From an uncultured Bacteroidota bacterium (GTDB taxonomy: Bacteria > Bacteroidota > Bacteroidia > AKYH767-A > OLB10): 64,000 nt of DNA. Each line of letters begins with the position of its first letter. Position 1 is the first letter of the stretch. The stretch is taken from the NCBI GenBank assembly GCA_900696575.1, contig CAADHD010000027.1:175174-239173 (forward strand), written 5' to 3'. Under the pieces are notes generated by a model, which saw only the letters and a list, made by a program, of their open reading frames with translations, ran no database searches and had not been told where the DNA came from. Both the position numbers and the translations under genes were made by a program. Positions 1-8,793 of the stretch are shown here, piece by piece.

Positions 1-35
1 TTTGCGTTGAACATAAATCCTAAAACATCAAACAT

Positions 36-43
36 TACATTTG
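36..43 (+). promoter_or_regulatory. Candidate -7 promoter box for ompH
   Basis: TACATTTG is an exact match to the Bacteroidota -7 consensus TAnnTTTG, 20 nt before the ATG at 64. No TTG lies at the usual 17-20 nt upstream, so only half of the promoter is supported. It favours the start at 64 over an in-frame TTG at 7, which would lie upstream of the expected transcript start. Confidence 0.5.
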
Positions 44-63
44 CACTCCTTAAAATTTTTATC

Positions 64-687
64 ATGAAAAAAACTGTTGTAACACTTCTGTTTGCCTTAG
101 CCGTTTTCACTCATGTTGATGCACAGAAATTCTGCTATGTAAACACCGAGTATATTCTTGAAAACATACCGGAATACAAATCGGCTATGCAGCAGCTTGA
201 CCAGATTTCCATTCAATGGCAGAAAGAAATTGAAGCCAAGTACGCCCATATTGATAAGCTGTATAAGGACTATCAGGCAGAACAGATTCTTCTCACTGAA
301 GAAATGCGCAAAAAACGCGAGCAGGAAATAGTGAACCGCGAAAAAGAAGCAAAAGATTTGCAGAAACAGCGCTTTGGTTATGAAGGCGACCTATTCAAGA
401 AAAAACAGGAACTGGTTAAGCCCATTCAGGATAAAATTTATAATGCCATTAAAAAGATGGCCACCGACCAGAGTTATGCCGTTATCTTTGATAAATCGAG
501 CGACCTGATTATGCTTTATTCCAGCGCCAAATACGATAAGAGCGATGAAATTCTTTTACAGCTTGGTTATAAAGCCGGCACTAAAGGCGAAACCAAATCT
601 GGCAGTGGCGATTCAAAAACCGGTGATACCAAACAGGAAACTCCTCGCCAGCCTGTGGAATCAAAGCCGGGAATGGACAGAAAATAA
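64..687 (+). CDS. OmpH/Skp family periplasmic chaperone (first of a tandem pair)
   Basis: Predicted 207-aa periplasmic Skp/OmpH chaperone, which would hold unfolded outer-membrane proteins before the BAM complex. The ATG at 64 gives a clean signal peptide (MKKTVVTLLFALAVF, cleavage near DAQ). The next part (KFCYVNTEYILENIPEY) is the family's typical opening. A long charged Lys/Glu coiled-coil stretch follows (about residues 50-120), then the closing motif with YAVIFDKSSDLIMLYSS. After about residue 165 comes a Gly/Ser/Thr/Lys-rich low-complexity tail, which the next gene lacks. In other Bacteroidota this pair usually follows bamA, which would lie just outside the window; that is inference from known gene order. 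Its partner follows 40 bp downstream on the same strand. Confidence 0.9.
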   Translation: MKKTVVTLLFALAVFTHVDAQKFCYVNTEYILENIPEYKSAMQQLDQISIQWQKEIEAKYAHIDKLYKDYQAEQILLTEEMRKKREQEIVNREKEAKDLQKQRFGYEGDLFKKKQELVKPIQDKIYNAIKKMATDQSYAVIFDKSSDLIMLYSSAKYDKSDEILLQLGYKAGTKGETKSGSGDSKTGDTKQETPRQPVESKPGMDRK

Positions 688-727
688 AACCATCAACATA
701 ACTTAAACTCCGTTCACATTTTACATT

Positions 728-1231
728 ATGAAAAAATTCATTTTTACAGTAATCATTCTATCTGTTGCAGGATTCACCAATGCACAGAACATCAAATTAG
801 GACACATCAACTCCACTCAATTGCTTTCGCTAATGCCCGAAACCAAAGGCGCTGATTCTACACTTCAGAAGTTTGGAACACAGCTTGAAAACCAGTTAAA
901 AACCATGAGTGCTGAATACGAAAGCAAGGTGAACAGCTACAAAAAAGACGAAGCCAGCATGGCAGATCCTATTAAGCAGGCCCGTATTAAAGAAATTACT
1001 GACCTTGAAGACCGTATTCAGGATTTTCAGCAAACAGCACAGCAGTCTATTCAGAAAAAAAAGGAAGAGTTGTATTCGCCTATCATCAAAAAAGCAGATG
1101 AGGCCATTAAAGCAGTTGCCAAAGACAAGGGTTACACTTATATTTTCGATTCTTCGGTAGGCGCTTTGCTTTATGCCAATGATTCCGATGAAATACTTGG
1201 ATTGGTAAAATCGAAGCTCGGGCTTAAGTAG
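728..1231 (+). CDS. OmpH/Skp family periplasmic chaperone (second of a tandem pair)
   Basis: 167-aa paralogue of the preceding gene, about the family's usual size. A signal peptide (MKKFIFTVIILSVAGFTNAQ) is followed by the conserved start IKLGHINSTQLLSLMPE. A coiled-coil arm rich in Lys, Glu and Gln follows (about residues 50-120), then the closing segment YTYIFDSSVGALLYAND. Role by family: periplasmic holdase for beta-barrel proteins, acting with the BAM machinery. It is probably cotranscribed with the first copy (40-bp gap, no terminator seen). Two copies are usual in Bacteroidota; whether they divide clients between them cannot be read from the sequence. Confidence 0.92.
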   Translation: MKKFIFTVIILSVAGFTNAQNIKLGHINSTQLLSLMPETKGADSTLQKFGTQLENQLKTMSAEYESKVNSYKKDEASMADPIKQARIKEITDLEDRIQDFQQTAQQSIQKKKEELYSPIIKKADEAIKAVAKDKGYTYIFDSSVGALLYANDSDEILGLVKSKLGLK

Positions 1232-1297
1232 TCATCCTGTTACGCTTAATTTCTGATTCCGAACCTTCGGGTTCCTGATTTCATTTATTCAAAAATC

Positions 1298-2509
1298 ATG
1301 ACCATCGGCATTATCCGCGAGGAAAAGATACCTCACGATAAACGCGTCTGTTTTACTCCGAAACAATGCAAACAACTGATGGAAACCTTTCCCGGTGTTA
1401 GTATCCTTGTTCAGCCATCGCCTTTCAGAACTTACACTGATGAGGAATACAGAACCGAAGGCATTATACTGAGCGAAGATCTCTCATCCTGCAATTTATT
1501 GATGGGCATTAAAGAAGTTCCTCCGCACTTTCTGATAGAAGGAAAAACATACCTCTTCTTTTCGCATACCATCAAGATGCAGCCGCACAACCAAAAGTTG
1601 TTGCAGGAAATCATAAAGAAAAAAATAACAATGGTGGACTATGAATGCCTTACCGATAAAGAAGGCAATCGCGTAATTGGTTTCGGTAGGTTTGCAGGAA
1701 TTGTTGGCGCATACAACGGCCTAATGGGTTACGGATTAAAATACAATCTCTTTAGTCTTAAACCAGCCCATCTCTGTAAAGACAAGAAAGAACTGTTTGC
1801 CGAGCTTGATAAAATTTCACTACCCAACATCAAAGTGGTGGTTACAGGCGGTGGCCGTGTAGCCAATGGCGCCTGCGAAACCTTAGGTGCTATGAATATG
1901 AGAAAAGTTACGCCTTACGAATTGGTTCATTACACTTTCCGTGAACCTGTATATGCACAAATTCATTCGGAAAATTATTACAAGGCTAAGGATGGTTCAC
2001 CATTCAGTGCTTACGAGTTTCATCATCATCCCGAAAACTTCCGATGCTCATTCAGTGATGATAATTCCTTTGCTTCGGTAACCGACTTGCTTATTCACTG
2101 TACCTTCTGGAATCCGAAAGCCGATATCCTTTTTACCCGCGCCCGTATGCGCGACCCCGATTTCCGCATCAGCGTGATAGCCGATGTAACCTGCGATATA
2201 AACGGAAGTATTCCATCTACCTTTCGTGCATCCTCCATTGAAGATAAATTTTATGGTTACGACCCATTAACTGAAAAAGAAACCCAGCCGTTTGATAAAT
2301 CGGCCATCACTGTAATGGCCATTGACAATTTGCCCTGTGAACTTCCGCGCGATGCTTCCGAAGGTTTTGGCCGCCACTTAATTGAACGCGTAATGCCGGC
2401 TTTGATTGATAAAGATGAGGATCAAATTATTCTGCGCGCCACCATTGCTTCGGGCGGAGAACTGATGCCTGCTTTTGAGTATTTGCGTGAATATGCTGAA
2501 GGAAAGTGA
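1298..2509 (+). CDS. NAD(P)-dependent oxidoreductase, alanine dehydrogenase/saccharopine dehydrogenase-like
   Basis: 403 aa. The N-terminus (IGIIREEKIPHDKRVCFTP) is the classic opening of the alanine dehydrogenase/transhydrogenase N-terminal fold, which is also found in LYS1-type saccharopine dehydrogenase (lysine-forming). Conserved pieces include FFSHTIKMQPHN, the segment with DYECLTDKEG and RFAGIVGAYNGL, and a nucleotide-binding stretch KVVVTGGGRVANGA (about residues 179-192). The late motif SVIADVTCDINGSIPST resembles the C-terminal part of LYS1-like enzymes. It would therefore catalyse an NAD(P)-linked amino-acid oxidation/reduction in the cytoplasm, but the substrate cannot be set from sequence. 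It stands alone, 66 bp after the ompH pair, with no lysine genes nearby. Confidence 0.7.
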   Translation: MTIGIIREEKIPHDKRVCFTPKQCKQLMETFPGVSILVQPSPFRTYTDEEYRTEGIILSEDLSSCNLLMGIKEVPPHFLIEGKTYLFFSHTIKMQPHNQKLLQEIIKKKITMVDYECLTDKEGNRVIGFGRFAGIVGAYNGLMGYGLKYNLFSLKPAHLCKDKKELFAELDKISLPNIKVVVTGGGRVANGACETLGAMNMRKVTPYELVHYTFREPVYAQIHSENYYKAKDGSPFSAYEFHHHPENFRCSFSDDNSFASVTDLLIHCTFWNPKADILFTRARMRDPDFRISVIADVTCDINGSIPSTFRASSIEDKFYGYDPLTEKETQPFDKSAITVMAIDNLPCELPRDASEGFGRHLIERVMPALIDKDEDQIILRATIASGGELMPAFEYLREYAEGK

Positions 2510-2691
2510 AATTTCAGGTAAGAGGTGAAAGGTGAGGGGGTGAGAGCAGGTTAATTCACGATGCAGGATTCACAATTCACAGTGTGCTGATGCCTGTTAT
2601 TGGTTGAGCTTTTATACTTTTTACAGCGGTTAGAAGAAGAACATGATGCAGAACCTGTTATGCAGAACTATGAGTCTTATCCCAAATAAAC

Positions 2692-5016
2692 TCAAAACGG
2701 ATACCCGATAGCGAAATTACCGATGCCATCGCGCAGTTGCATTTTACGGTAAACCCAGCGTTCATCTTCAGGTTTACGCGGGTCGCGGAATTTATAACCC
2801 ATATCAATCCTGAAAATAAAATAATTGAAGTTAAACCGGAAACCAAATCCGCCACCGGCTGCAACTTCAGACAGAAAATCGTTGGCTTCAAACTTTGACC
2901 CCGGCCGGTTTGGGTCTTCTTTAAACAACCATACATTGCCTGCATCAATAAAAAAAGCGCCTTCGAGTACACGAATCAGATCAAAACGGTATTCAAGATT
3001 GGCATTGAGTTTTATCTCACCCGACTGCTGAATTTTTTCTTCCTTATCAAACGAACCCGGTCCTACAGATCGGGCGTTGAAAGCGCGCAAATCGTTGGCT
3101 CCTCCTGCAAAAAAACTTTTCTCGAAAGGCAACGCTTTCGAGTTAAGATATGGAATTCCCATACCTGCATAAATACGATAAACGATGTTGTTATTCTCAT
3201 TCAGCCAATGATAATATCTGAAATCAATATCAGGTTTGATATATTGTGCATATTCGTTTTTCAGCACACGCGAAACATCGTCCTCTTTTTTTACTCTTCC
3301 GGTTAGACGGTCTATCAGACGGACAGAATTACCGGCTGCTTCAAAGTTGAAACGGAAGAAAATAAAATTGCGCAACGCACTTCCCTGTTGTGTGTTGATG
3401 ATAAGACTGTATCGGCCATCCGTAATGAGGTAGTTGCCATAACTGGCCGTAAGGGCCGGATCGCCAATTTCTTCTAATTTCAATTTGAAATCAGGGGCCG
3501 GAGTTACATTTACAAAATTGATTTCGGCCGGAATAATCTGATGACTTACTGTTCTTTTTCTGCGGATGGTTAGTCCTGCTGAAAAGCCGGCAAGGCGTTT
3601 GAAAAATTCAGGACGCTGCTGAAGGTTGTAAGAAACCGTAAAGCTGGTGTAGGGAGTTGAAACTCTATAGCGTGGAATAATACGTGAAAACGGCCAAACC
3701 TGAAAAATCCGCGGCAGCCGGTAAGTAAACTCAGGGCCGATATCAAATGTGTTGAACCAAAGAATTTTGTTGTCGCTTCCGGTAAATTGTTTCTGATCTT
3801 CAAAGGCAGTTTTAATTCTGAACTCTGAAATCTCTGCTCCATTGAACGTGTTCCTGTTGGTGTAAACAAAATTAAATGCCGTTCCTAAATTTCCACCGTT
3901 GTGTGTTCCTTCTACTTCCACACGGTACGCCTGCCGTTTCATCGGGGTAAGATTGAAAAATGCGTTAATAAAGTTTCTAGTAGAATCCTTCCGTATGGAA
4001 TCTTTCCGGAAAGTGATATTCACGAAACGGAAATTATTCATATCGGCCAGAGAACGGTAAGCACTTTCATGATTGTTGAGCATGTACATGCTGTCGCGTC
4101 TTGAAAAAATATGATTGGACAATGCAGCAGGCCTGAAATTCTTTTTGGCAGTGCGTGTTATAAAATACCGGTTGCGGTATTCAAGCGTATCGGCAATATC
4201 GTAAAACGAAGCAGGCGCAGAAGGGTCGTAATCAGAACGCACATAGATGTTGTTTACATGATATTGCCGGTGTTTGCCTGCATCGGAATTGGTGCTATCA
4301 GCCGTTGCCGGAGGATTGCTGATGTAAGTGTAAATATCTACCTGGTTTGATTTTAGTGTGCTGTCCACTTTAAAGGTAACAAAGAGTTGATTGAAAAAAT
4401 AATAACCCCGGTTGCGAAGCTGGTTTGTAATCCGTTCGCGCTCTTTTTGAAAATCATGGAGGTTGTATATCCTGCTTCGTTTCAGAATGCATTGCTGTGT
4501 ATCGGAAAGAACAATTTTCTTTATGAGCGAATCTTCAATGACATAGTACACATCCCTGATTCGGAATGGTTCACCGGCATGGACCTGATACAGAACATTG
4601 GCCTTCCACTGTTTCGGAAAATAAACTGTATCTGTAACCGTAGCATGGAAGTAACCGATATTTTCCATGTATTGGCGCAGTTGCCTTGCCGAAATATCGG
4701 TAAGCAGACTGTCGAAAAGTACCGGGCTTTCGCCTATGGTTGTTTTAACCCAATTATTAAATTTTGTAGGTTTAAACTGGTCAAACAATGTAAAAACACC
4801 AAGATGAAACCGGAAAATATTCAACAATTTGCGGTTGGGCTTCTGTTTAAGAATCGGGTATAGCTCAGATGCAATTTCCTTGCGCTCACATTTGATAGTA
4901 TTTTTGTTAAGCAGTACAGCATCCTTGCCCAGTTTGCGCACAGGGTTACAGGAAAAGAAAAATGCTGCCGATAACAGCAACAGAAAAAAAGTAGGCTTAA
5001 AACTCACCGGCTGCAA
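2692..5016 (-). CDS. tamL: TamL, lipoprotein form of TamA (BamA/TamA superfamily)
   Basis: 774-aa outer-membrane assembly protein of the Omp85 superfamily. The N-terminus is a lipoprotein signal with a lipobox-like Cys (LLLSAAFFFSC, Cys about residue 23), the mark of the Bacteroidota TamL variant of TamA. Residues about 30-330 should hold POTRA domains (for example RQLRQYMENIGYFHATVTDT). The rest is a 16-strand type barrel with the Omp85 signature region FEKSFFAGGANDLRAFNARSVGPG. It ends in a terminal-Phe beta-signal (NFAIGYPF). By family it works with an inner-membrane TamB protein in outer-membrane assembly; no tamB is in this window. It is transcribed divergently from the TrmH gene. Confidence 0.88.
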   Translation of the reverse strand: MQPVSFKPTFFLLLLSAAFFFSCNPVRKLGKDAVLLNKNTIKCERKEIASELYPILKQKPNRKLLNIFRFHLGVFTLFDQFKPTKFNNWVKTTIGESPVLFDSLLTDISARQLRQYMENIGYFHATVTDTVYFPKQWKANVLYQVHAGEPFRIRDVYYVIEDSLIKKIVLSDTQQCILKRSRIYNLHDFQKERERITNQLRNRGYYFFNQLFVTFKVDSTLKSNQVDIYTYISNPPATADSTNSDAGKHRQYHVNNIYVRSDYDPSAPASFYDIADTLEYRNRYFITRTAKKNFRPAALSNHIFSRRDSMYMLNNHESAYRSLADMNNFRFVNITFRKDSIRKDSTRNFINAFFNLTPMKRQAYRVEVEGTHNGGNLGTAFNFVYTNRNTFNGAEISEFRIKTAFEDQKQFTGSDNKILWFNTFDIGPEFTYRLPRIFQVWPFSRIIPRYRVSTPYTSFTVSYNLQQRPEFFKRLAGFSAGLTIRRKRTVSHQIIPAEINFVNVTPAPDFKLKLEEIGDPALTASYGNYLITDGRYSLIINTQQGSALRNFIFFRFNFEAAGNSVRLIDRLTGRVKKEDDVSRVLKNEYAQYIKPDIDFRYYHWLNENNNIVYRIYAGMGIPYLNSKALPFEKSFFAGGANDLRAFNARSVGPGSFDKEEKIQQSGEIKLNANLEYRFDLIRVLEGAFFIDAGNVWLFKEDPNRPGSKFEANDFLSEVAAGGGFGFRFNFNYFIFRIDMGYKFRDPRKPEDERWVYRKMQLRDGIGNFAIGYPF

Positions 5017-5052
5017 AAAAGTTCAGGTGGTCGTAAAAGTAACATGAAGAAT

Positions 5053-5060
5053 TAGTTTTG
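5053..5060 (+). promoter_or_regulatory. Candidate -7 promoter box for the TrmH gene
   Basis: TAGTTTTG matches TAnnTTTG exactly and lies 20 nt before the ATG at 5081. No upstream TTG with good spacing is visible, so the support is partial. Confidence 0.4.
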
Positions 5061-5080
5061 CCATGACATAAACAGGCAAT

Positions 5081-5833
5081 ATGCCAACACTAAAAGAACA
5101 AAAACTCATCCGCAGCCTCAGGCTTAAAAAGTTCAGGCAGGAGCATCGTTTGTTTATTGTAGAAGGAATTAAGAATGTGAATTGCCTCCTGGCTTCTTCC
5201 TTCAAAACGGAGGCTGTTTATCATGTGGACAACTGGAAGAGTGAAATACCACTGCCTGCAGGAAAAACAGAAATGCACATTGTTTCGCCTGAGTGGATGA
5301 AAAAAGTATCGCTGTTCGAAAGTTCTTCATCTGTTTTGGCCATTGTGCGAATACCTGAACCCAAGAAAAAGTTTTCATTTGACCAATCGGTAATTCCCGT
5401 GCTTGCCGGAATCAATGATCCGGGAAATCTGGGAACCATCATTCGCCTGTGCGACTGGTTCGGAATAAAAACACTTGTTGTTTCAGAAAATACCGTTGAT
5501 GAGTTTAACCCTAAAACCGTTCAGGCAACTATGGGCGCCCTATTTAATGTGGCAGTTTACCGTAACGGCCTTAAAGAATTTTTCACGGAGAATGAACAGC
5601 TATACCACATTCCTGTTTTTGCGGCTGATATGCGAGGAAGGCCATTGAGTTCAATCCATCAGCCCGAAAAAATGATTCTTGTTTTTGGCAGTGAATCGCA
5701 TGGAATACCGGAAGAGTTGCATTCCTTTATCCGCGAATACATTCACATCCCATCCAAAGGAACTCCTTTAGCCGAGTCGCTTAACGCTGCTATGGCAGCT
5801 TCCATTCTGCTCCATTATTTTACACGGTCATGA
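5081..5833 (+). CDS. TrmH family RNA 2'-O-methyltransferase (SpoU)
   Basis: 250 aa, the usual length for this family. It would transfer a methyl group from S-adenosylmethionine to a ribose 2'-OH in rRNA or tRNA. An N-terminal substrate-binding part (residues 1-95, including EHRLFIVEGIKNV) precedes the SPOUT knot domain. The three SpoU motifs are visible: motif 1 NDPGNLGTIIRLCDWFGI, motif 2 LVFGSESHGIPEEL, motif 3 IPSKGTPLAESLNAAMAASI. The Arg of motif 1 and the Asn of motif 3 are present. The exact RNA site is not predictable. The stop overlaps the next gene's start by 4 nt (ATGA), so the two are probably translationally coupled. Confidence 0.92.
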   Translation: MPTLKEQKLIRSLRLKKFRQEHRLFIVEGIKNVNCLLASSFKTEAVYHVDNWKSEIPLPAGKTEMHIVSPEWMKKVSLFESSSSVLAIVRIPEPKKKFSFDQSVIPVLAGINDPGNLGTIIRLCDWFGIKTLVVSENTVDEFNPKTVQATMGALFNVAVYRNGLKEFFTENEQLYHIPVFAADMRGRPLSSIHQPEKMILVFGSESHGIPEELHSFIREYIHIPSKGTPLAESLNAAMAASILLHYFTRS

Positions 5834-7194
5834 GAGGGATTCGGCCGTCATCCGTTGTTTTTACTCTGCTTTTTATCCTTCTCATCATCATCATTTCATT
5901 CAACAACCGTCCGGCTGCCGATGATTTTTACTATCTGTACTGCGTTCCTGAAAATGGAATTGTAAAATGCGTAACCGATCTGTACCATGGCTACAGCGCG
6001 CGGTGGGCGGCTTACACACTGGCCGCAGCCGTTATTCCGGTGAAATGGTTGTTTGCCGTATTTCCTGTTATTTCTGTATTGTTGATTTCTGTTGTCATTG
6101 CTGCTATCATTAAAGCGCTTTCGCAAAGGCTGTTTTCATTTTCATTGAAAAATACAGAGGCATTCATCACAGGGATAATGCTTTGCTCGGCCTTCTTTTT
6201 TACTTCCTTCTCCATTGATGAGTCGTGGTTCTGGATGATACAGGTTTGCACCTATGCCATTAGTATGGCTGCCCAGCTTTCTGTTTTTTATTGCTTGATT
6301 TCGGAAAAAAGATATTGGTTCTTGCTGCTGATAGCCTCAGTATTCACAGGTGGCAGCAGCGAATCTTTTGCTTTGATCGTCATGGCTGCCTTGATATTGC
6401 TTTATATTTTCAGAAACAGACTTAAAGGGAAAATCTTTCCGGAAAAACATTTCCGTTTTAACGTGTTGCTTGCGCTGGCCGGTTGTTTTATTTCCTTTTT
6501 AATCATGATAAGTTCGAAAGGGAACCTGGTTCGTTACGGAGCCTTGCCTGATGCATCTGTTCCTGAACTTATTTGGATCATCTTTAAAACATGGGGAAAA
6601 TCGCTCCTGATAAAACCATTTTTTGTTTTGCCATATTACGTATTGTTTGGTCTAATGGCATTCATTGCCGGCAGACGAATGAAGGCTGAATCAGGAATTT
6701 CATTTGCTGAATTTTTAAGAGGATGGATGAAATCAATCGCGCTGCTTCCGTTTATCGTATTGATATTAATACTGCCGGCAACGATAGTCATGTCAGGCCT
6801 GCCCCCTGACAGGGCTATGATGCAGGTATCGTTTACCATAACGGCATTCATCCTCATCTTTTCCTTTGATGCCGGCAAAAAACTGAGTGAGTTAAGGTTT
6901 GAAAATTCTGCTTTTGGAATTTGCATATCTGCTTTTCTGCTTTTGATGGTAAGCTATCATCTAATACACCAAACCAGAATTACAATGCAGTATGCAAAAG
7001 CATTTGATGAGAGAATAGTTTACCTGAATAATTTAAATGCAAAAGGCCAAAAGGAATTGATAGCACTTGAACCATTGCCAGAATCCGGCATGATATACTC
7101 ATCAGAAATCAGTGAATACGAAGTTCACTTTACCAATTCATTTTTAAAGAAATATCTGGAGCTTGAGTTTGAAATCAGGAAAGCAGAGCGCTGA
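5830..7194 (+). CDS. DUF6056-type polytopic membrane protein, possible GT-C glycosyltransferase
   Basis: 454 aa with about ten hydrophobic membrane segments. The first loop carries NNRPAADDFYYLY, an acidic pair after the first membrane segment. That placement is typical of DUF6056 proteins and resembles the acidic catalytic site of GT-C glycosyltransferases. The sequence then runs YHGYSARWAAYTLAAAVI and continues as alternating hydrophobic helices, ending in a soluble tail of about 80 residues. A transferase role is inferred from the fold-like layout and is not shown. The start overlaps the TrmH stop by 4 nt. The stop abuts, without a gap, the stop of the convergent lytic transglycosylase gene. 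Confidence 0.65.
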   Translation: MRGIRPSSVVFTLLFILLIIIISFNNRPAADDFYYLYCVPENGIVKCVTDLYHGYSARWAAYTLAAAVIPVKWLFAVFPVISVLLISVVIAAIIKALSQRLFSFSLKNTEAFITGIMLCSAFFFTSFSIDESWFWMIQVCTYAISMAAQLSVFYCLISEKRYWFLLLIASVFTGGSSESFALIVMAALILLYIFRNRLKGKIFPEKHFRFNVLLALAGCFISFLIMISSKGNLVRYGALPDASVPELIWIIFKTWGKSLLIKPFFVLPYYVLFGLMAFIAGRRMKAESGISFAEFLRGWMKSIALLPFIVLILILPATIVMSGLPPDRAMMQVSFTITAFILIFSFDAGKKLSELRFENSAFGICISAFLLLMVSYHLIHQTRITMQYAKAFDERIVYLNNLNAKGQKELIALEPLPESGMIYSSEISEYEVHFTNSFLKKYLELEFEIRKAER

Positions 7195-8583
7195 TTATTC
7201 AGCCATCAGTTTGCCGCCTTTAATTTCTTCTGATTTACTGCGGTACTTGTCTGCAAGTGCATTCTGTCCAAGCATTTTGTAAGCACGGCCTAAACTGTCG
7301 TACGCTGCAACGGAGTAAGGATAACGTTCAATGTTCATTTTAAGAATGCGTACAGCTTCTTCAGGTCTGCGTTTACGCAGCAACTGATTGCTCAGGCTAA
7401 GGGCCTGATCATTACTTAAAGGAAGTATTTGTGCCAGGGTGCTTTCTTTTTTATCAGTCTGATTCGATTCAATCCAGGCCAGTTCTTTCTGAATTTTATT
7501 GATTTTGGTAAAGAAGTATTCAAAAGGAATGGTGCCATCAAGCAGGTCGTGCTGATACGCTTCCATGACATTATTCAAATGAGTTTTAGCGCCTTCTTTA
7601 TCAAGCACAGGCCGTTTGTAATTAGCCATCATGCGGTCGCCTCTTACAAGGAAAACCGTATCGCCATCCTGATGCAGCATGTTTTCGAATAGGATAATAC
7701 TGGCCAATGCAATCTGCGAATAGTTTTGCGATTCATTCCGGAAGCCGCGGCATTCCGTTGTCCATATTTTCTGAAACAATGCAATTCCTCCTTCGGTAGG
7801 ATTTAATTGATCTAACATGCAACTCACATTTCCCCATCCGGCATGATAGATATGCATTATCAGCAAGCGGAACCACAGGTCATGCTCATCAAAAGCAATG
7901 TTGCGTGCCATGAGGTAATCTTTCAGGTAAGGTACACAGGCTGAGCGAAGCAGGCGTGCGGCAGCACCTGCTGATTTTTCAAGACTTGTCCTTTCATCAA
8001 CTGTCTTATTGATTTTTAGACCATACTTGATGGCCACACTTCTCATCAACTGAAATGGTCCTAAAGCACCTGCTGATGATTTCTGCCGGTTCCTGCCCGG
8101 GCTTTCAATCAGCAGAATAGTTTGAGCATACCAGGGATCTACTCCTTCGCGAAGAAATACTTCTGCCGCTTTGCCGATTTGAGAAACGGTGCTTTTGTAT
8201 TCATAAAAATCGCGTTTGCCTGAAGTTACAAAGATGACTTCGTTCTCATTCAGCCCGTAAGCCTGGCGTAAATACTGGCGATAGGATTCCTTCTCTGTAT
8301 CTGTTTGACAATGCCATTCTTCACTTGATATAAAATGCAACGGTTTACGTCCGGAAGCCACATTGATGATTACACTGTCGGGTGGTAACTTGATGATATG
8401 CTGCCAGAAACGCGTATGAGGAAGCGTATCCCATTGTTCGGAAAACACCTGTTTGTTACTGACGAATTTCAGCTTCAAGGTATCATTGTAAAAAGCAACG
8501 GTTTTGGTAGTCAATAAATTCTCATGGCCTGCATTAGCTATGACAGGAAACAACAACAGGATGATAACAGTCCTTTTCAGCAT
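7195..8583 (-). CDS. Secreted lytic transglycosylase (SLT domain) with TPR-like tail
   Basis: 462 aa with a signal peptide (MLKRTVIILLLFPVIANAG). The central SLT/Goose-lysozyme-like domain starts around residue 135. The catalytic Glu is residue 160 in ILLIESPGRNRQ, followed by the family's SSAGALGPFQLMRSVAIKYG block and a later HAGWGNV motif. The last 80 residues contain a TPR-like helical pair (VRILKMNIERYPYSVAAYDS). By family it cleaves the glycan strands of peptidoglycan in the periplasm to form 1,6-anhydro ends. It lies convergent to the DUF6056 gene and upstream of nothing on its own strand, so it is probably monocistronic. Confidence 0.85.
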   Translation of the reverse strand: MLKRTVIILLLFPVIANAGHENLLTTKTVAFYNDTLKLKFVSNKQVFSEQWDTLPHTRFWQHIIKLPPDSVIINVASGRKPLHFISSEEWHCQTDTEKESYRQYLRQAYGLNENEVIFVTSGKRDFYEYKSTVSQIGKAAEVFLREGVDPWYAQTILLIESPGRNRQKSSAGALGPFQLMRSVAIKYGLKINKTVDERTSLEKSAGAAARLLRSACVPYLKDYLMARNIAFDEHDLWFRLLIMHIYHAGWGNVSCMLDQLNPTEGGIALFQKIWTTECRGFRNESQNYSQIALASIILFENMLHQDGDTVFLVRGDRMMANYKRPVLDKEGAKTHLNNVMEAYQHDLLDGTIPFEYFFTKINKIQKELAWIESNQTDKKESTLAQILPLSNDQALSLSNQLLRKRRPEEAVRILKMNIERYPYSVAAYDSLGRAYKMLGQNALADKYRSKSEEIKGGKLMAE

Positions 8584-8645
8584 ATCCGGGTCAGTGAATG
8601 GTCTCTTACGAATTTAAGTTGTTACAGTTTCGTTCTTTTCAAAAG

Positions 8646-8653
8646 CAAAGATA
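8646..8653 (-). promoter_or_regulatory. Candidate -7 box for the lytic transglycosylase gene
   Basis: On the minus strand this reads TATCTTTG, an exact TAnnTTTG match, 62 nt before the start at 8583. No -33 TTG is evident. The rest of the 8584-8793 intergenic stretch shows nothing else I can name. Confidence 0.35.
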
Positions 8654-8793
8654 ACGCCTCACAGGCCTTTGATAATTTTTGTTCATCAAAACTTACTGAC
8701 GGTTGACAGCTGATTAGTCACGAATGACCAAAATGATTTGCTTTTTCCATCTAAATTTAATGAAAAGATTATTGAGTTGAATTTATGTATTGA